Positions 38,182-47,349 are shown, counted from the stretch's first letter. The stretch is 64,000 nt of DNA from Mycobacterium sp. 050128 (GCF_036409155.1 NZ_JAZGLW010000001.1:1612001-1676000); one strand, 5' to 3'. Numbers and translations: made by a program. The notes: generated by a model not told the origin, from the sequence alone.

Positions 38182-39186
38182 ATGGACCCGGTAGTCGCTC
38201 TTCGGCAGATCGCCTACTACAAGGACCGCAGCCGTCAGGACCCTAAACGCGTGATGGCGTATCGCAACGCGGCCGACATCGTCGAGGCGCTCGACGACGC
38301 CGAGCGTGAGCGACATGGGCAGGCCAACAGCTGGCAGACGTTGCCGGGCATCGGACCCAAGACCGCGAAGGTCATCGCCCAGGCCTGGGCCGGCCGTGAG
38401 CCGGACGCACTGGCCGAATTGCGATCCGAGGCAACAGATCTCGGTGGCGGCGAGGTGCGCAGCGCGCTGCGCGGAGATTTGCATCTGCACTCGAACTGGT
38501 CGGACGGGTCGGCGCCGATCGAGGAGATGATGGCCACCGCGGCCGCGCTGGGGCATGAATACTGCGCGTTGACCGATCACTCGCCGCGACTGACGATCGC
38601 CAATGGCCTGTCGCCGGAGCGGTTGCGTAAACAGCTCGACGTGATCGACGGGTTGCGGGACGCGTTCGCGCCGATGCGCATCCTCACCGGTATCGAGGTC
38701 GACATCCTCGAGGACGGCACCCTGGATCAGGAGCCCGAACTGCTGGAACGCCTCGACGTCGTCGTGGCCAGCGTGCACTCCAAGTTGTCGATGGATTCGG
38801 CGGCCATGACACGCCGGATGGTGCGCGCGGTCTCCGACGGGCACGCCGATGTGCTGGGCCACTGCACGGGCCGCCTGGTTTCCGGCAACCGGGGCATCCG
38901 GCCGGAATCGAAGTTCGACGCCGAGAAGGTCTTCACCGCTTGTCGCGACCACGGCACCGCGGTGGAGATCAACTCCCGCCCCGAACGCCGCGACCCGCCG
39001 ACCCGGCTGCTCGACCTGGCGCTGGAAATCGGCTGCGTGTTCAGCATCGACACCGACGCGCACGCGCCCGGCCAGCTCGATTTCCTGGGGTACGGCGCCC
39101 AACGCGCCCTGGACGCCGGCGTTCCGGTCGACCGGATCGTGAACACCTGGCCGGCCGACAAGCTGCTGGCGTGGACGGGATCCTAG
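38182..39186 (+). CDS. PHP-domain phosphoesterase with helix-hairpin-helix (Rv3856c-like)
   Basis: A 334-residue protein (Rv3856c is about 335). Helix-hairpin-helix motif LPGIGPKTAKVIAQA lies near residue 55. A PHP metal-dependent phosphoesterase domain follows: DLHLHSNWSDGS near 97, LTDHSPR near 132, GIEVDILEDG near 172, VVASVHSKL near 195 and SIDTDAHA near 290. The layout matches the C-terminal part of PolX-type repair polymerases without the polymerase domain, so a DNA-end phosphoesterase role is plausible but inferred. Confidence 0.9.
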   Translation: MDPVVALRQIAYYKDRSRQDPKRVMAYRNAADIVEALDDAERERHGQANSWQTLPGIGPKTAKVIAQAWAGREPDALAELRSEATDLGGGEVRSALRGDLHLHSNWSDGSAPIEEMMATAAALGHEYCALTDHSPRLTIANGLSPERLRKQLDVIDGLRDAFAPMRILTGIEVDILEDGTLDQEPELLERLDVVVASVHSKLSMDSAAMTRRMVRAVSDGHADVLGHCTGRLVSGNRGIRPESKFDAEKVFTACRDHGTAVEINSRPERRDPPTRLLDLALEIGCVFSIDTDAHAPGQLDFLGYGAQRALDAGVPVDRIVNTWPADKLLAWTGS

Positions 39187-39190
39187 GGCC

Positions 39191-39958
39191 TCAGACCCGC
39201 GCGGGTTCGGCGTCGTCGGGAACCGGCTCCGCGTTGGTGTTGCGGCCGTGCAGCACATTGGCACCGGCCACCACCGCGCACGTGGCGGCCGGTATCAGCA
39301 GCGAGTATCCGCCCAGGTGCGAGCCGAACACGATCCCGGCGATGCCGCCGCCGAGGAACAGCAACAGCGTGGTCACCAGGATCGCGGCCTTCCACTTCTG
39401 GATCCCGTTTTGCCGAGCGCGGCCCAGCATCAGCCCGAGATCGGTCACGGTCCCGGTGAAGTGAGTGGTGCGGATCGGCATCCCGCGGAAGCTGGAGGTC
39501 ATCGCGTTTTGCAGCCCAAGCGCAGCGGCGGCGAACATCGCCTGGACCGCGGTCAGTTCGACCCCGACCGCTTCGATCTGCGCCTTGACGAAAGTGTCTT
39601 CCACGCCCGCGGCGGCCAGCACCAGCAGTGCCGCCTCGGTGATCAGCACGATGGCATGGCGCCGGCCCGCGAGAGCTTCGGTGGGTGCGAGAACCGCCCC
39701 GGCCGTCGTCGCGCCCGCCAGGAAGCCGAACAGGATGGCGGCGAGCACATGGCCCTCGTAGAGCCAGGGATTGGCGGTGTTCATGCCGAGCTGGGTGGTG
39801 ATCGCGGTGAGGTTGCCGACCGGCAACGCCAAGATCAGCAGGGCGACCGCGTTGACGAAGCCCGCCGACAACGCGAGTACCGCGCTGTAACCGAGCAGGA
39901 GGCCTTCGCGAGGCAGGCCACTGTCGCGGGCGTGCTCCGGCGGCACGTGTTCAGGCAC
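39191..39958 (-). CDS. YoaK/DUF1275-family membrane protein
   Basis: A 255-residue integral membrane protein. It shows about six hydrophobic segments and the family's conserved GNLTAITTQLG near the N terminus and ALGLQNAMTSSFRG with THFTGTVTDLG in the second half. DUF1275 members are of unknown function. GTG 39958 is chosen because GAGGGGG lies about 9 bases upstream; upstream frame to 40036 is rejected. It converges with the PHP gene (4-bp gap). Confidence 0.86.
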   Translation of the reverse strand: MPEHVPPEHARDSGLPREGLLLGYSAVLALSAGFVNAVALLILALPVGNLTAITTQLGMNTANPWLYEGHVLAAILFGFLAGATTAGAVLAPTEALAGRRHAIVLITEAALLVLAAAGVEDTFVKAQIEAVGVELTAVQAMFAAAALGLQNAMTSSFRGMPIRTTHFTGTVTDLGLMLGRARQNGIQKWKAAILVTTLLLFLGGGIAGIVFGSHLGGYSLLIPAATCAVVAGANVLHGRNTNAEPVPDDAEPARV

Positions 39959-40094
39959 TCGCTTTCCCCCCTCGGTTTGTTGCCAGCTTACAAACGCGCC
40001 GGCGGGCCCGCCCGGCGCGCGCGTCATCTCAAACAAAGCTCATATCAACGAAACAGCATGGGCTGGAAGCACATTGGTGAAGCGGAGAACGCAG

Positions 40095-41294
40095 TCAGTC
40101 GGGTAGTCGCGGCATCTCTATACCCGAATCGCGCCCGATCAACACCCCGCGCGTCAGAGCGGATTTGCCGAAGCGGTCCCGGACCTGGTCGACCGCGGCG
40201 TCGACCGCGAGTGAATCTTCTTGAAACGGCAGCATCAGCTGCTGGGCCCCACTGCGATCGATGCCCGACACCGCGAAACCGACCAGCGTCAAGCCGCGTT
40301 GAGCAATCGCGGGTGCGGCCGAGGCGACCAGTTGGCGGGCGGCGGCCAGGATCGGCTGCGTCGACGACGTCGCCCACGGCAGGGTGTGCGACCGGCTGGC
40401 CCGGGTGAAGTCGTCGAACCGCAGGCGCAGCACCACGGTGCGACCCGTGCGCCCGGCGGCGCGCATCCGGGCCGTGATGCGGTCGATCAGGTTGACCACG
40501 ACCGCGTCGATCTCGTTGGGCGACATGTGATTTCCGGCGCGGCCCAACGCGCGCTGGGCACCGACGGACCGGCGTCGCACGCCGGTGTCGACGCGGCGCC
40601 GGTCGATATTGCGCGACAGCGCATACAGTTGGCGGCCCATCGCACGGCCGAGCAGTGAGGCCAGCGTCGACTCGCTGAGCTCGGCGACATCGGCCACCGT
40701 CGTGATGCCGTAGCCGTTCAACTTGTCTGCGGTCACCGCGCCCACGCCCCACAATCGGCGCACCGGCAATGGCCGCAGGAACGCCAGCTCCCGATCGGGC
40801 TGCACCAGCAGCAGCCCATCCGGCTTGGCCTCCTGGCTGGCGACCTTGGCCAGGAATTTGGTGCGGGCGATGCCGACGGTGATGGGCAGGCCGACCCGGT
40901 CCCGCACGTCCACCCGCAGCCGTTCGGCGATCTCGACCGGCGTCCCCGAGACCCGGCGCAGGCCGCCGACGTCGAGGAACGCCTCGTCCACCGACAGCGG
41001 CTCGACGATGGGTGTGGCGTCGCGGAACACCTCGAAGACGGCGTCGCTGGCCCGCGAATAGGCCGACATGCGCGGCGGCACCACGACGGCGTCGGGACAC
41101 AGGCGCCGGGCCTGCCGGCCGCCCATCGCGGTGCGCACGCCGTACGCCTTGGCCTCGTAGCTGGCGGCCAGCACGACGCCGCCGCCCACAATCACCGGGC
41201 GACCTCGCAGCGTCGGGTCGTCACGCTGTTCGACCGACGCGTAGAACGAGTCCAGGTCCGCGTGCAGGATGGATGCATCACACCGCACGAACAT
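40095..41294 (-). CDS. dinB3: Y-family DNA polymerase IV, DinB3-like
   Basis: A 399-residue translesion polymerase. The catalytic acidic residues are D13 and D103-E104 (HADLDSFY, SVDEAF). The steric-gate position is Tyr18, the normal deoxynucleotide gate, unlike the Leu of M. tuberculosis DinB2. A possible clamp-binding motif, QQLMLPF, lies at 351-357. A third DinB next to ethA/ethR is known in M. smegmatis (DinB3); M. tuberculosis lacks it here. ATG 41294 lies inside a LexA-type palindrome, with no Shine-Dalgarno, so the message may be leaderless. The frame continues to 41663 over ethR and is rejected. Confidence 0.9.
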   Translation of the reverse strand: MFVRCDASILHADLDSFYASVEQRDDPTLRGRPVIVGGGVVLAASYEAKAYGVRTAMGGRQARRLCPDAVVVPPRMSAYSRASDAVFEVFRDATPIVEPLSVDEAFLDVGGLRRVSGTPVEIAERLRVDVRDRVGLPITVGIARTKFLAKVASQEAKPDGLLLVQPDRELAFLRPLPVRRLWGVGAVTADKLNGYGITTVADVAELSESTLASLLGRAMGRQLYALSRNIDRRRVDTGVRRRSVGAQRALGRAGNHMSPNEIDAVVVNLIDRITARMRAAGRTGRTVVLRLRFDDFTRASRSHTLPWATSSTQPILAAARQLVASAAPAIAQRGLTLVGFAVSGIDRSGAQQLMLPFQEDSLAVDAAVDQVRDRFGKSALTRGVLIGRDSGIEMPRLPD

Positions 41295-41301
41295 ATGTTC
41301 G
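41288..41301 (-). promoter_or_regulatory. LexA-type SOS box on the dinB3 start codon
   Basis: CGAACATATGTTCG is a perfect 14-bp palindrome matching the core of the mycobacterial LexA box (TCGAAC-N4-GTTCGA), missing only the outermost T and A. The dinB3 ATG is in its middle, so bound LexA would sit over the start. Confidence 0.72.
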
Positions 41302-41317
41302 CACGCGGCTGTGACAG

Positions 41318-41959
41318 CTAGCCGGATTCGCCGTAGATGGCGCTGACCCAGATGTGGGTGAGGGTGTCGACGACTCGCTCGGCTTCCACCGCGGGTGTTT
41401 CGGCGGACAGCGCGGCCATCATTGTGCGTTCGTTCATCTGGTTGAGCGACGTCGCCAGGTCCGCGGCCGGGATGGTGTCCGGGGCGGCGCCGCGTTCCCG
41501 CTCGGCCGCGATCATGGCAGCCGTCTGATCGATCCATTTCTGCATGAACCCCGCCCACACCGTCCGCAGCTCGGAGCTGGTGGCCAGTGCCTCGGTGGCG
41601 GTCCGAGCCACCGCGCGATGGGTGCTGAACTCGGTGAAGAACGCTTTGATGCCGTTGCGCCACACCCGGCGCGGGTCCGCCGGGAGCCGCTGCACCGCTC
41701 CGTCGAACTCGGAATCGGCCCGCGCGATCACCGGCTCGAGCAGCGACAGCAGCACCGCTTCTTTGGACTTGAAATAGAAGTAGAACGTCGGACGCGAGAT
41801 GCCGGCGCCTTTTGCCAAGTCATCGACCGAGATGTCGGCGAGGGAACGCTCCTCGAGCAGCCGCTCGGCCGTCGCGAGGATGGCCTGCTCGCGGTCGTCG
41901 CCCGAGGGACGCAGAGCGCGGCGGCCGCGCAGGGCGCGAGTCTGACCGGCAGTTGTCAC
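41318..41959 (-). CDS. ethR: TetR-family repressor EthR
   Basis: A 213-residue homologue of Rv3855 (216). The helix-turn-helix region is near residues 40-65 (GISRPTFYFYFKSKEAVL); the C-terminal MQKWI, NERTMMA and THIWVSAIYGES segments match the ligand-binding half. EthR represses ethA. GTG 41959 is used because its product (VTTAGQ...LRPSGDDRE) aligns with the EthR N terminus; an in-frame GTG at 41977 adds six residues. Divergent from ethA over 77 bp. Confidence 0.95.
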   Translation of the reverse strand: MTTAGQTRALRGRRALRPSGDDREQAILATAERLLEERSLADISVDDLAKGAGISRPTFYFYFKSKEAVLLSLLEPVIARADSEFDGAVQRLPADPRRVWRNGIKAFFTEFSTHRAVARTATEALATSSELRTVWAGFMQKWIDQTAAMIAAERERGAAPDTIPAADLATSLNQMNERTMMAALSAETPAVEAERVVDTLTHIWVSAIYGESG

Positions 41960-41971
41960 CCCTGCTACTTT

Positions 41972-42000
41972 ACACACGGTTGAGATTTTCGACAGTGTGT
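41972..42000. promoter_or_regulatory. Candidate EthR operator between ethR and ethA
   Basis: ACACAC (41972-41977) and GTGTGT (41995-42000) are inverted across 17 bases in the ethR-ethA divergent gap, close to the upstream edge of ethR. EthR is known to bind a long operator in this gap in M. tuberculosis; exact correspondence was not checked. Confidence 0.5.
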
Positions 42001-42036
42001 TGACTAGCTCGACGCGGCGTTGATAGCGTGGCTCCC

Positions 42037-43506
42037 ATGACTGAGCACCTGGACGTCGTCATCGTGGGCGCCGGCATCTCCGGCGTGAGCGCGGCCTGGC
42101 ACCTGCAGGACCGCTGCCCGACGAAGAGCTACGCCATCCTGGAACGCCGCGACGATCTCGGCGGCACCTGGGACCTGTTCAAATACCCGGGCATCCGGTC
42201 CGACTCGGACATGTTCACCCTGGGGTTCCGGTTCAAGCCGTGGCGCTCGGCGAAGTCGATCGCCGAGGGCGCCGACATCAAGGCCTACATCAAGGAAGCC
42301 GCGGTCGAGAACAGCATCGACCGGCATATTCGCTACCGCCATCGCGTGGTGGCCGCCGATTGGTCCGACGCCGACAATCGCTGGACCTTGACCGTCGAGA
42401 ACGACGGCCAACAGCGCGAGATCACCGCATCGTTCGTGTTCGCCTGCACCGGCTACTACAACTACGACGAGGGATATTCGCCGACGTTCCCCGGCGCCGA
42501 AGACTTCGAGGGCACGATCGTTCATCCGCAGCACTGGCCCGAGGACCTCGACTACGCGGGCAAGAAGATCGTCGTCATCGGCTCCGGTGCGACCGCGATA
42601 ACCCTGATTCCGGCGCTGGTGAACTCCGGCTCCGGCCATGTCACGATGTTGCAGCGTTCACCGACCTACATAGGTTCGCTGCCCTCGGTCGACCCGTTCG
42701 CCGTGCGGTTCAACCGCTGGCTCCCGGCCGGCCTAGCGCACATCGCGAACCGCTGGAAGGCGATCGTCTTCAGCACCTTCCAATACCAGCTCGCCCGGAA
42801 GCGCCCCGCCTATATGCGCAACTTGCTGATGACGATGGCGCAGCGGCGGCTGCCGAAAGGCTACGACGTCGAGAAGCACTTCGGGCCGAGCTACAACGTG
42901 TGGGACCAGCGGCTGTGTTTGGCCCCCGACGCCGATTTCTTCCGGACCATCCGGCACGGCAAGGCCGACGTCGTCACCGACACCATCGACCGGTTCACCA
43001 AAACCGGAATCAAGCTCTCCTCGGGTGAGGAGCTGCAGGCCGACATCATAGTCACCGCAACGGGTTTGAACATGCAACTGCTGGGCGGCTTGCAGCCGAC
43101 CCGCAACGGCGAGGCCTTCGATCTGACCTCGCTGATGACCTACAAGGGCTGCATGTTCTCCGGGGTGCCGAACTTCGTCATCACCTTCGGGTACACCAAC
43201 GCGTCGTGGACGCTGAAGGCCGACCTCGTTTCCGAATTCGCCTGTCGTCTGCTGAACTACATGGACGCCAAGGGCTTTGACAACGTGGAGCCACAGCATC
43301 CCGGCAGTGATGTTGACGAGCTGCCGTTCATGGACTTCAGCCCCGGCTATTTCCAGCGTTCGATGCACTTGCTGCCCAAATCGGGTTCGCGCGCTCCGTG
43401 GCGGCTCAAACAGAACTACCTGTTCGATATGCGGACCATCCGGCGCGGCAAGGTCGACGACGACAGCTTACGATTTACGAATAAACTTGCGCCGGTACCG
43501 GTTTAG
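42037..43506 (+). CDS. ethA: Baeyer-Villiger monooxygenase EthA
   Basis: A 489-residue flavoprotein (489 in M. tuberculosis), the enzyme that activates ethionamide in that species. Visible are the FAD motif VIVGAGISGVSAAWHL at residues 8-23, the Baeyer-Villiger-type segment YYNYDEGYSP near 138, the NADPH motif VVIGSGATAI near 180, and the C-terminal YTNASWTLKADLVSEF. ATG 42037 (MTEHLDVV) matches the known start; an ATG three codons earlier is rejected. It converges with rraA (3-bp gap). Confidence 0.97.
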   Translation: MTEHLDVVIVGAGISGVSAAWHLQDRCPTKSYAILERRDDLGGTWDLFKYPGIRSDSDMFTLGFRFKPWRSAKSIAEGADIKAYIKEAAVENSIDRHIRYRHRVVAADWSDADNRWTLTVENDGQQREITASFVFACTGYYNYDEGYSPTFPGAEDFEGTIVHPQHWPEDLDYAGKKIVVIGSGATAITLIPALVNSGSGHVTMLQRSPTYIGSLPSVDPFAVRFNRWLPAGLAHIANRWKAIVFSTFQYQLARKRPAYMRNLLMTMAQRRLPKGYDVEKHFGPSYNVWDQRLCLAPDADFFRTIRHGKADVVTDTIDRFTKTGIKLSSGEELQADIIVTATGLNMQLLGGLQPTRNGEAFDLTSLMTYKGCMFSGVPNFVITFGYTNASWTLKADLVSEFACRLLNYMDAKGFDNVEPQHPGSDVDELPFMDFSPGYFQRSMHLLPKSGSRAPWRLKQNYLFDMRTIRRGKVDDDSLRFTNKLAPVPV

Positions 43507-43509
43507 CCG

Positions 43510-43983
43510 CTAAACGACGACGATGCCGTCGTCGTCGCTGTATGCGATCTCGCCGGGCACAAACGTCACACCGCCGAGGCTGATCTCGACGTCGCGCTCA
43601 CCGACGCCACTTTTGCTGCTCTTGCGGGGATTGGTGCCCAGCGCCTTGATGCCGATGTCGATGCCGCGCAATGCGGCGGCGTCGCGCACCGCGCCGTTGA
43701 CGATCAGCCCCGCCCAGCCGCTGGAGCGGGCGAGTTCGGCGATCAGGTCTCCAACCAGCGCGCTGTGCAGCGAGCCGGCACCGTCGATCACCAGCACTCC
43801 GCCCGCACTCGGTTGTGACAGTACGGATTTCAGCAGCGCATTGTCCTCGAAACAGCGCACGGTGCTGATCGGTCCGGCGAATTCGGCGCGGCCGCCGAAC
43901 TGGCGGAACTGAAGGTCGCAGCTGCGTACGTCGGGCCCGATTCGGTCGACGAGGTCGGCCGTCGCCTCGAATGACACGCTCAT
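43510..43983 (-). CDS. rraA: RraA-like protein (Rv3853)
   Basis: A 157-residue protein, the same length as Rv3853. The conserved patch is visible: [17 protein letters not shown] near residue 70 and [16 protein letters not shown] near 95. RraA proteins form ring trimers, inhibit RNase E in enterobacteria and are related to HMG/CHA aldolases; older annotation as MenG is not supported. Its start shares a base with the hns stop (TGATG), so the two are probably co-translated. Confidence 0.94.
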   Translation of the reverse strand: MSVSFEATADLVDRIGPDVRSCDLQFRQFGGRAEFAGPISTVRCFEDNALLKSVLSQPSAGGVLVIDGAGSLHSALVGDLIAELARSSGWAGLIVNGAVRDAAALRGIDIGIKALGTNPRKSSKSGVGERDVEISLGGVTFVPGEIAYSDDDGIVVV

Positions 43984-44420
43984 CAGCGGCGCCGCAGCTG
44001 CCGAATCAGCAAGATCGCGAGCAGGCTCAGCACGACGGCGACCACGAGTGGCAACGTCGACGAGCCGGGTACCGACTGCGGAATATTCGCGGATACCGGG
44101 TTGTTGGCGCCGTCCACCGTGGACTTCGCCTGTGCCGCGATATCTTTGGCGGCAGCGGCAATTTCACCATTGGGCGGCTGTGGATCCTGCTGCACCGCTG
44201 GCGGTTTCGGGGGCGTGGGCGCGGGGCTCTTGGCGGGCGCCTTCTTCGCGGGTGCTTTCTTGGCCGGGGCCTTCTTTGCGACGGCCTTTTTCGCAGGAGC
44301 CTTCTTGGCCGGTGCTTTCTTCGCGGGTGCCTTTTTGGCGGCCTTGGCGGGGGTCGTCTTCTCCGGCGGCGTCGCTGCGCCGTTGGCCTCGCTGTCGGGT
44401 TGATCTTGAGGGTCTGCCAT
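43983..44420 (-). CDS. hns: Nucleoid-associated Hns-like protein (Rv3852)
   Basis: A 145-residue protein. Residues 20-75 are Lys/Ala/Pro repeats (AKKAPAKK units), typical of DNA-binding tails. A linker and one C-terminal hydrophobic helix follow ([17 protein letters not shown]), ending RQLRRR, so it is membrane-anchored like Rv3852. ATG 44420 follows GAAGGAG; a longer frame to 44468 is not used. The Lys/Ala repeat makes the coding DNA repetitive and prone to length variation. Confidence 0.92.
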   Translation of the reverse strand: MADPQDQPDSEANGAATPPEKTTPAKAAKKAPAKKAPAKKAPAKKAVAKKAPAKKAPAKKAPAKSPAPTPPKPPAVQQDPQPPNGEIAAAAKDIAAQAKSTVDGANNPVSANIPQSVPGSSTLPLVVAVVLSLLAILLIRQLRRR

Positions 44421-44526
44421 GCGGCCGCTCCTTCGCAGCTTTCTCTCGGCCATTGTTAGCGCCACCAAAAGTTACTCGGACCCCATCATGCCAGCACGGG
44501 CGATCGCACCCCGCCGACCAGGTCGG

Positions 44527-45039
44527 TCAGGGCTTGCGGCGCAGGGTCAGCAACAGACCCGCGCCGACGATCGCTCCGGCCATCGCGACGAACGGCCAGA
44601 CGGGGATGCTGTGGCCGCCGTCGCCGGCAGCGGCCGCGGGTCCCGGGGTGCCGGTACCGGCCACCGTCAGCCGGAACGACCACGACCCGGACACCACATG
44701 GCCATCGGCGGACGTCACCCGGTAGTTGACCGTGTAGGTGCCGGTCGGTCCGAGGGGGCGCAGCGCGATGCCGACGATCGCGCCCTGCACCGTGGTGTTT
44801 CCGGTGGACCAGACATTGCCGTCGGGTCCGACGACGGTCATGGCCGCGAACGTGGTCTGCAATCGCTCGTTGAAGGTGGCACTCACCCGGCTCGGGCCGG
44901 TCGCGAGGACCGCATCGTCGGCGGGGTCGGCGGACACCCGGGCGGCGTGTGCCGACGCGACCTGTGCGGTCAGCGTCGCGGTAGACAGCAAGGCGGCGAG
45001 CAGCAGGCCGACCCAGGCGACGACGGCCAGCCGCCTCAT
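44527..45039 (-). CDS. CopC-domain copper-binding membrane protein
   Basis: A 170-residue protein: signal peptide (residues 1-30) ending ASA before H31, a CopC/YobA beta-sandwich (HAARVSADPADDAVL, SADGHVVSGSWSF), and one C-terminal transmembrane helix (VWPFVAMAGAIVGAGLLLTL). An N-terminal mature His is the usual Cu(II) ligand in CopC proteins. Its ATG overlaps the stop of the YcnI-like gene (ATGA), so the two work as a pair in copper handling at the cell surface. Confidence 0.88.
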   Translation of the reverse strand: MRRLAVVAWVGLLLAALLSTATLTAQVASAHAARVSADPADDAVLATGPSRVSATFNERLQTTFAAMTVVGPDGNVWSTGNTTVQGAIVGIALRPLGPTGTYTVNYRVTSADGHVVSGSWSFRLTVAGTGTPGPAAAAGDGGHSIPVWPFVAMAGAIVGAGLLLTLRRKP

Positions 45040-45701
45040 GTCCTGGGACGGCGGACCAGCACCAGGGCGATGCCCAGCGCGGCGATGACCAGGGCGGCTC
45101 CGCCCAACACCCGCGCGATGTTGTCCCCCGAGAGCGAGGCGCCGTCGTGGTCGGTGGGCATTCCCGAATGGTGGTGCTCATGCGGGGCGCCCGACCCGGC
45201 GCCGAGGGTCAGCGTGGGCACCGGATGCTCGGGCTCACTGCCGCCGGCCAGCGGCTGCTGATCCCACTTGACGACCGTCCCGTCGGCGTAGGTCTGGGTG
45301 GCCGGGAAGTTGACGATATCGGTGTCGGGCAGTTTCACCGAGATCCGGAACAGCGCGAACTGGTCGATTCCGATCCCGCCGCCCGGTGCCGCCGTCCAGG
45401 TCACCGATCTCACGACGCCGGATGCCGTGTCACGGTCGAGCTTGGCCGTCCACCCGGGCATGGCTTCGGTGCGCGCGGATGCGACGTCGGGAAGCGCGAC
45501 GCTCAGTGCCGTGGTCGCGGCGCCCTTGTCGGATTCGTTGGGTACCTCAAAGGTCACGATCGCCATGGCGCCCCGGACCGCGTTGTCGGCGCTGGCATGG
45601 ACGTGCGCCCACGCGGTGGCGCTCCCGGAGCCGACGAAGAGCGCGGCGACAGCGGAGACGACAAAAAGGGAGCGCAACATCCACCTGTCGCGGAATGGCA
45701 T
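45036..45701 (-). CDS. YcnI-like (DUF1775) copper-binding membrane protein
   Basis: A 221-residue protein with signal peptide cleaved after AWA-32, leaving H33-V-H as the mature start, matching the monohistidine copper brace of YcnI. The DUF1775 beta-sandwich runs to about residue 155. A His-rich segment (APHEHHHSGM) and a C-terminal transmembrane helix follow. ATG 45701 lacks a ribosome site, but TAGTGT lies 6 bases upstream, so it may be leaderless. It is the first gene of the ycnI-copC pair. Confidence 0.87.
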   Translation of the reverse strand: MPFRDRWMLRSLFVVSAVAALFVGSGSATAWAHVHASADNAVRGAMAIVTFEVPNESDKGAATTALSVALPDVASARTEAMPGWTAKLDRDTASGVVRSVTWTAAPGGGIGIDQFALFRISVKLPDTDIVNFPATQTYADGTVVKWDQQPLAGGSEPEHPVPTLTLGAGSGAPHEHHHSGMPTDHDGASLSGDNIARVLGGAALVIAALGIALVLVRRPRT

Positions 45702-45716
45702 GTCAGCACACTACTT

Positions 45717-46373
45717 TCAGGTCAGTCCGAGCCGAGCCATCAGATCTGCTTCGATGCCGTCGAGTTGCGAGGAGATCGCCGAGTGCGCGGCGCGCCGGCG
45801 CGCGGCCGGCATGTTCTCCGCGGCGGTGACGGCCGCCGACAAATCGGTGAGCCGCTCGGAGATGGCGGCCACGAACTGCTTGGTCTCGGCGTCCTTGGGT
45901 TTTTTGTCCTGCACCATTCGTAAAGACTTTTCCGAGCCGGCGATCCGCGCCGACAGCTGGGCGCCGTGCCCGGAGAACTGGCCGATCTGCGCCAGCGGGA
46001 TCCCGAGTTGGTCCGCGCGACGCTGGTCGATCATCGCGCGGGCGGCCATCGCCGCCCGGTAGATCACCGGCGTCAGGATCGGTGCCAGCAGCCGCGACAC
46101 CGTCAGCACCCGGCGGATCCGCGTCGGCGACAGCACCTTGCCTTCCCGCGCCGCCTTGAGCTCGGTCTCGGCGACTTTCAACGCCGCGCGGTCGCTGTCG
46201 CGCTGCGACTTGATCTGCGCCTTGAGCGCCTTGTCGGCCGCCCGTCGATCGGCCTTCAATCGGCGCACCTGGTTCTTGGCGTCGAGCTTGGCTTCCAGCT
46301 TGGCGCGGGCCTTGATCGCTCGGGCTTCGGCACGACGCGTGGCGCGAGTCTTTCGCTTGCGAAACAGGCCCAT
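45717..46373 (-). CDS. Rv3850-like basic coiled-coil protein
   Basis: A 218-residue protein, the same length as Rv3850. The first 105 residues are strongly basic and helical (MGLFRKRKTRATRRAEARAI, KLEAKLDAKNQV), likely coiled coil. The rest is helical with an SRLLAPILTPVIYRAAMAAR segment. No catalytic motif is visible and the function is unknown. GGGAGG precedes ATG 46373. It lies between espR and the copper genes as in M. tuberculosis. Confidence 0.88.
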   Translation of the reverse strand: MGLFRKRKTRATRRAEARAIKARAKLEAKLDAKNQVRRLKADRRAADKALKAQIKSQRDSDRAALKVAETELKAAREGKVLSPTRIRRVLTVSRLLAPILTPVIYRAAMAARAMIDQRRADQLGIPLAQIGQFSGHGAQLSARIAGSEKSLRMVQDKKPKDAETKQFVAAISERLTDLSAAVTAAENMPAARRRAAHSAISSQLDGIEADLMARLGLT

Positions 46374-46495
46374 TCCCGGCCGCCTCCCGGTGTCTCGTGG
46401 ACTATCGCTGTCGCGTGTACGCGCGATCCGTGAGCAACCCTAATCGGAACAGCTCGACGGCAGCCCAACAGGGCGGGCTGCGCCCAGGCAACGGG

Positions 46496-46894
46496 CTACG
46501 CGTCGAGGTGTTCGGCGCGGCGCAGTTCGTTGACGCGCTCCACGATGTCCTGCTGCGCTTGAGGAGACAACCCGGCGGCGCGCTGCGCGATGCGACGCAC
46601 ACCGTCGTCGCGCATCGCGGACATCCAGACCAGCTCCTTGTCGAGCTTTTCGTAGTACTCGTCGTCGGTGAAGTAGGCCGACTTGATCCGGAAGAAGTTG
46701 GCCAGGGCGGCCATCGTCGCCGACGACGGGTTCGTGCGATTGCCGGAGCGTAGCTGCGACAGGTAGGGAGCCGACATCGTGATGCCCTCCGCCTTGAGTG
46801 CCGCGATCACCTCCGCTGAGGTGTGCGGTCCGCGCCCGGGTGGATACACCGTGTCGAACAAGCGGTTCAGGCGGGCGGAAAACGTCGTGCTCAT
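46496..46894 (-). CDS. espR: Nucleoid-associated regulator EspR
   Basis: A 132-residue protein, identical in length to Rv3849 and highly similar throughout. It has an N-terminal helix-turn-helix (VIAALKAEGITMSAPYLSQL, RSGNRTNPS) and a C-terminal dimerisation domain (EYYEKLDKEL). EspR bridges DNA at many sites and activates espACD, needed for ESX-1 function in M. tuberculosis. ATG 46894 has GGAGG 8 bases upstream; an in-frame start five codons earlier is rejected. Confidence 0.97.
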   Translation of the reverse strand: MSTTFSARLNRLFDTVYPPGRGPHTSAEVIAALKAEGITMSAPYLSQLRSGNRTNPSSATMAALANFFRIKSAYFTDDEYYEKLDKELVWMSAMRDDGVRRIAQRAAGLSPQAQQDIVERVNELRRAEHLDA

Positions 46895-47349
46895 CGATAT
46901 GACCTCCACTGGGCTGTAGAAGCGAAACTATTACCTATGTGTATTTGCTGACCATGGTAGCGAGTGATTGAGTCCGCAACCAGGTGCAAAGGGGTGCGGG
47001 TTCGCTGGTGGCGGCCCAAGAGTTCGCTGCATCCACACGTGACGAGCGTCCAACTAAATGACGGTAGTGTCCATAAAGCGAACAAAACTCACAGGTTATC
47101 CGCAGAAAGCAAGTCTGATAGCCGGACGCTTCCGGGCGCTGCCGATGGGTAGCGCCGCGGCCGGCCAGATGGTGTCGGGCGGATATCTCGCAACGGACTG
47201 GTAGCGAGAACCTATCGAAAGCCTACTTTGCTGTCTGGTCTGATTTTTGTCACCCTAAGAGGGGAAGGGTGCAGCAAACGGCCCTCAGAGATACCTCTGG
47301 GGGCGACTGCCGGGCTCGGCCGGCTTCCGCGGGGCGGCGTCGCTGCGCC
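46895..47349 (-). promoter_or_regulatory. espR upstream region and end of the manganese transporter gene
   Basis: 455 bp without a gene. The espR promoter is likely within the AT-rich 46915-46960. A variant DnaA-type box, TTATCCGCA, lies at 47096-47104. CCTCAGAG (47283-47290) and CTCTGGGG (47295-47302) form an 8-bp hairpin just after the transporter stop on the minus strand and may terminate it. CACCCT/AGGGTG (47251-47271) is a second, weaker hairpin. Confidence 0.4.

Noticed and set aside
41295..41663. N-terminal extension of the DinB3 frame
   Set aside because: The extension overlaps ethR in antisense and has shadow-type composition; the polymerase fold starts at ATG 41294.
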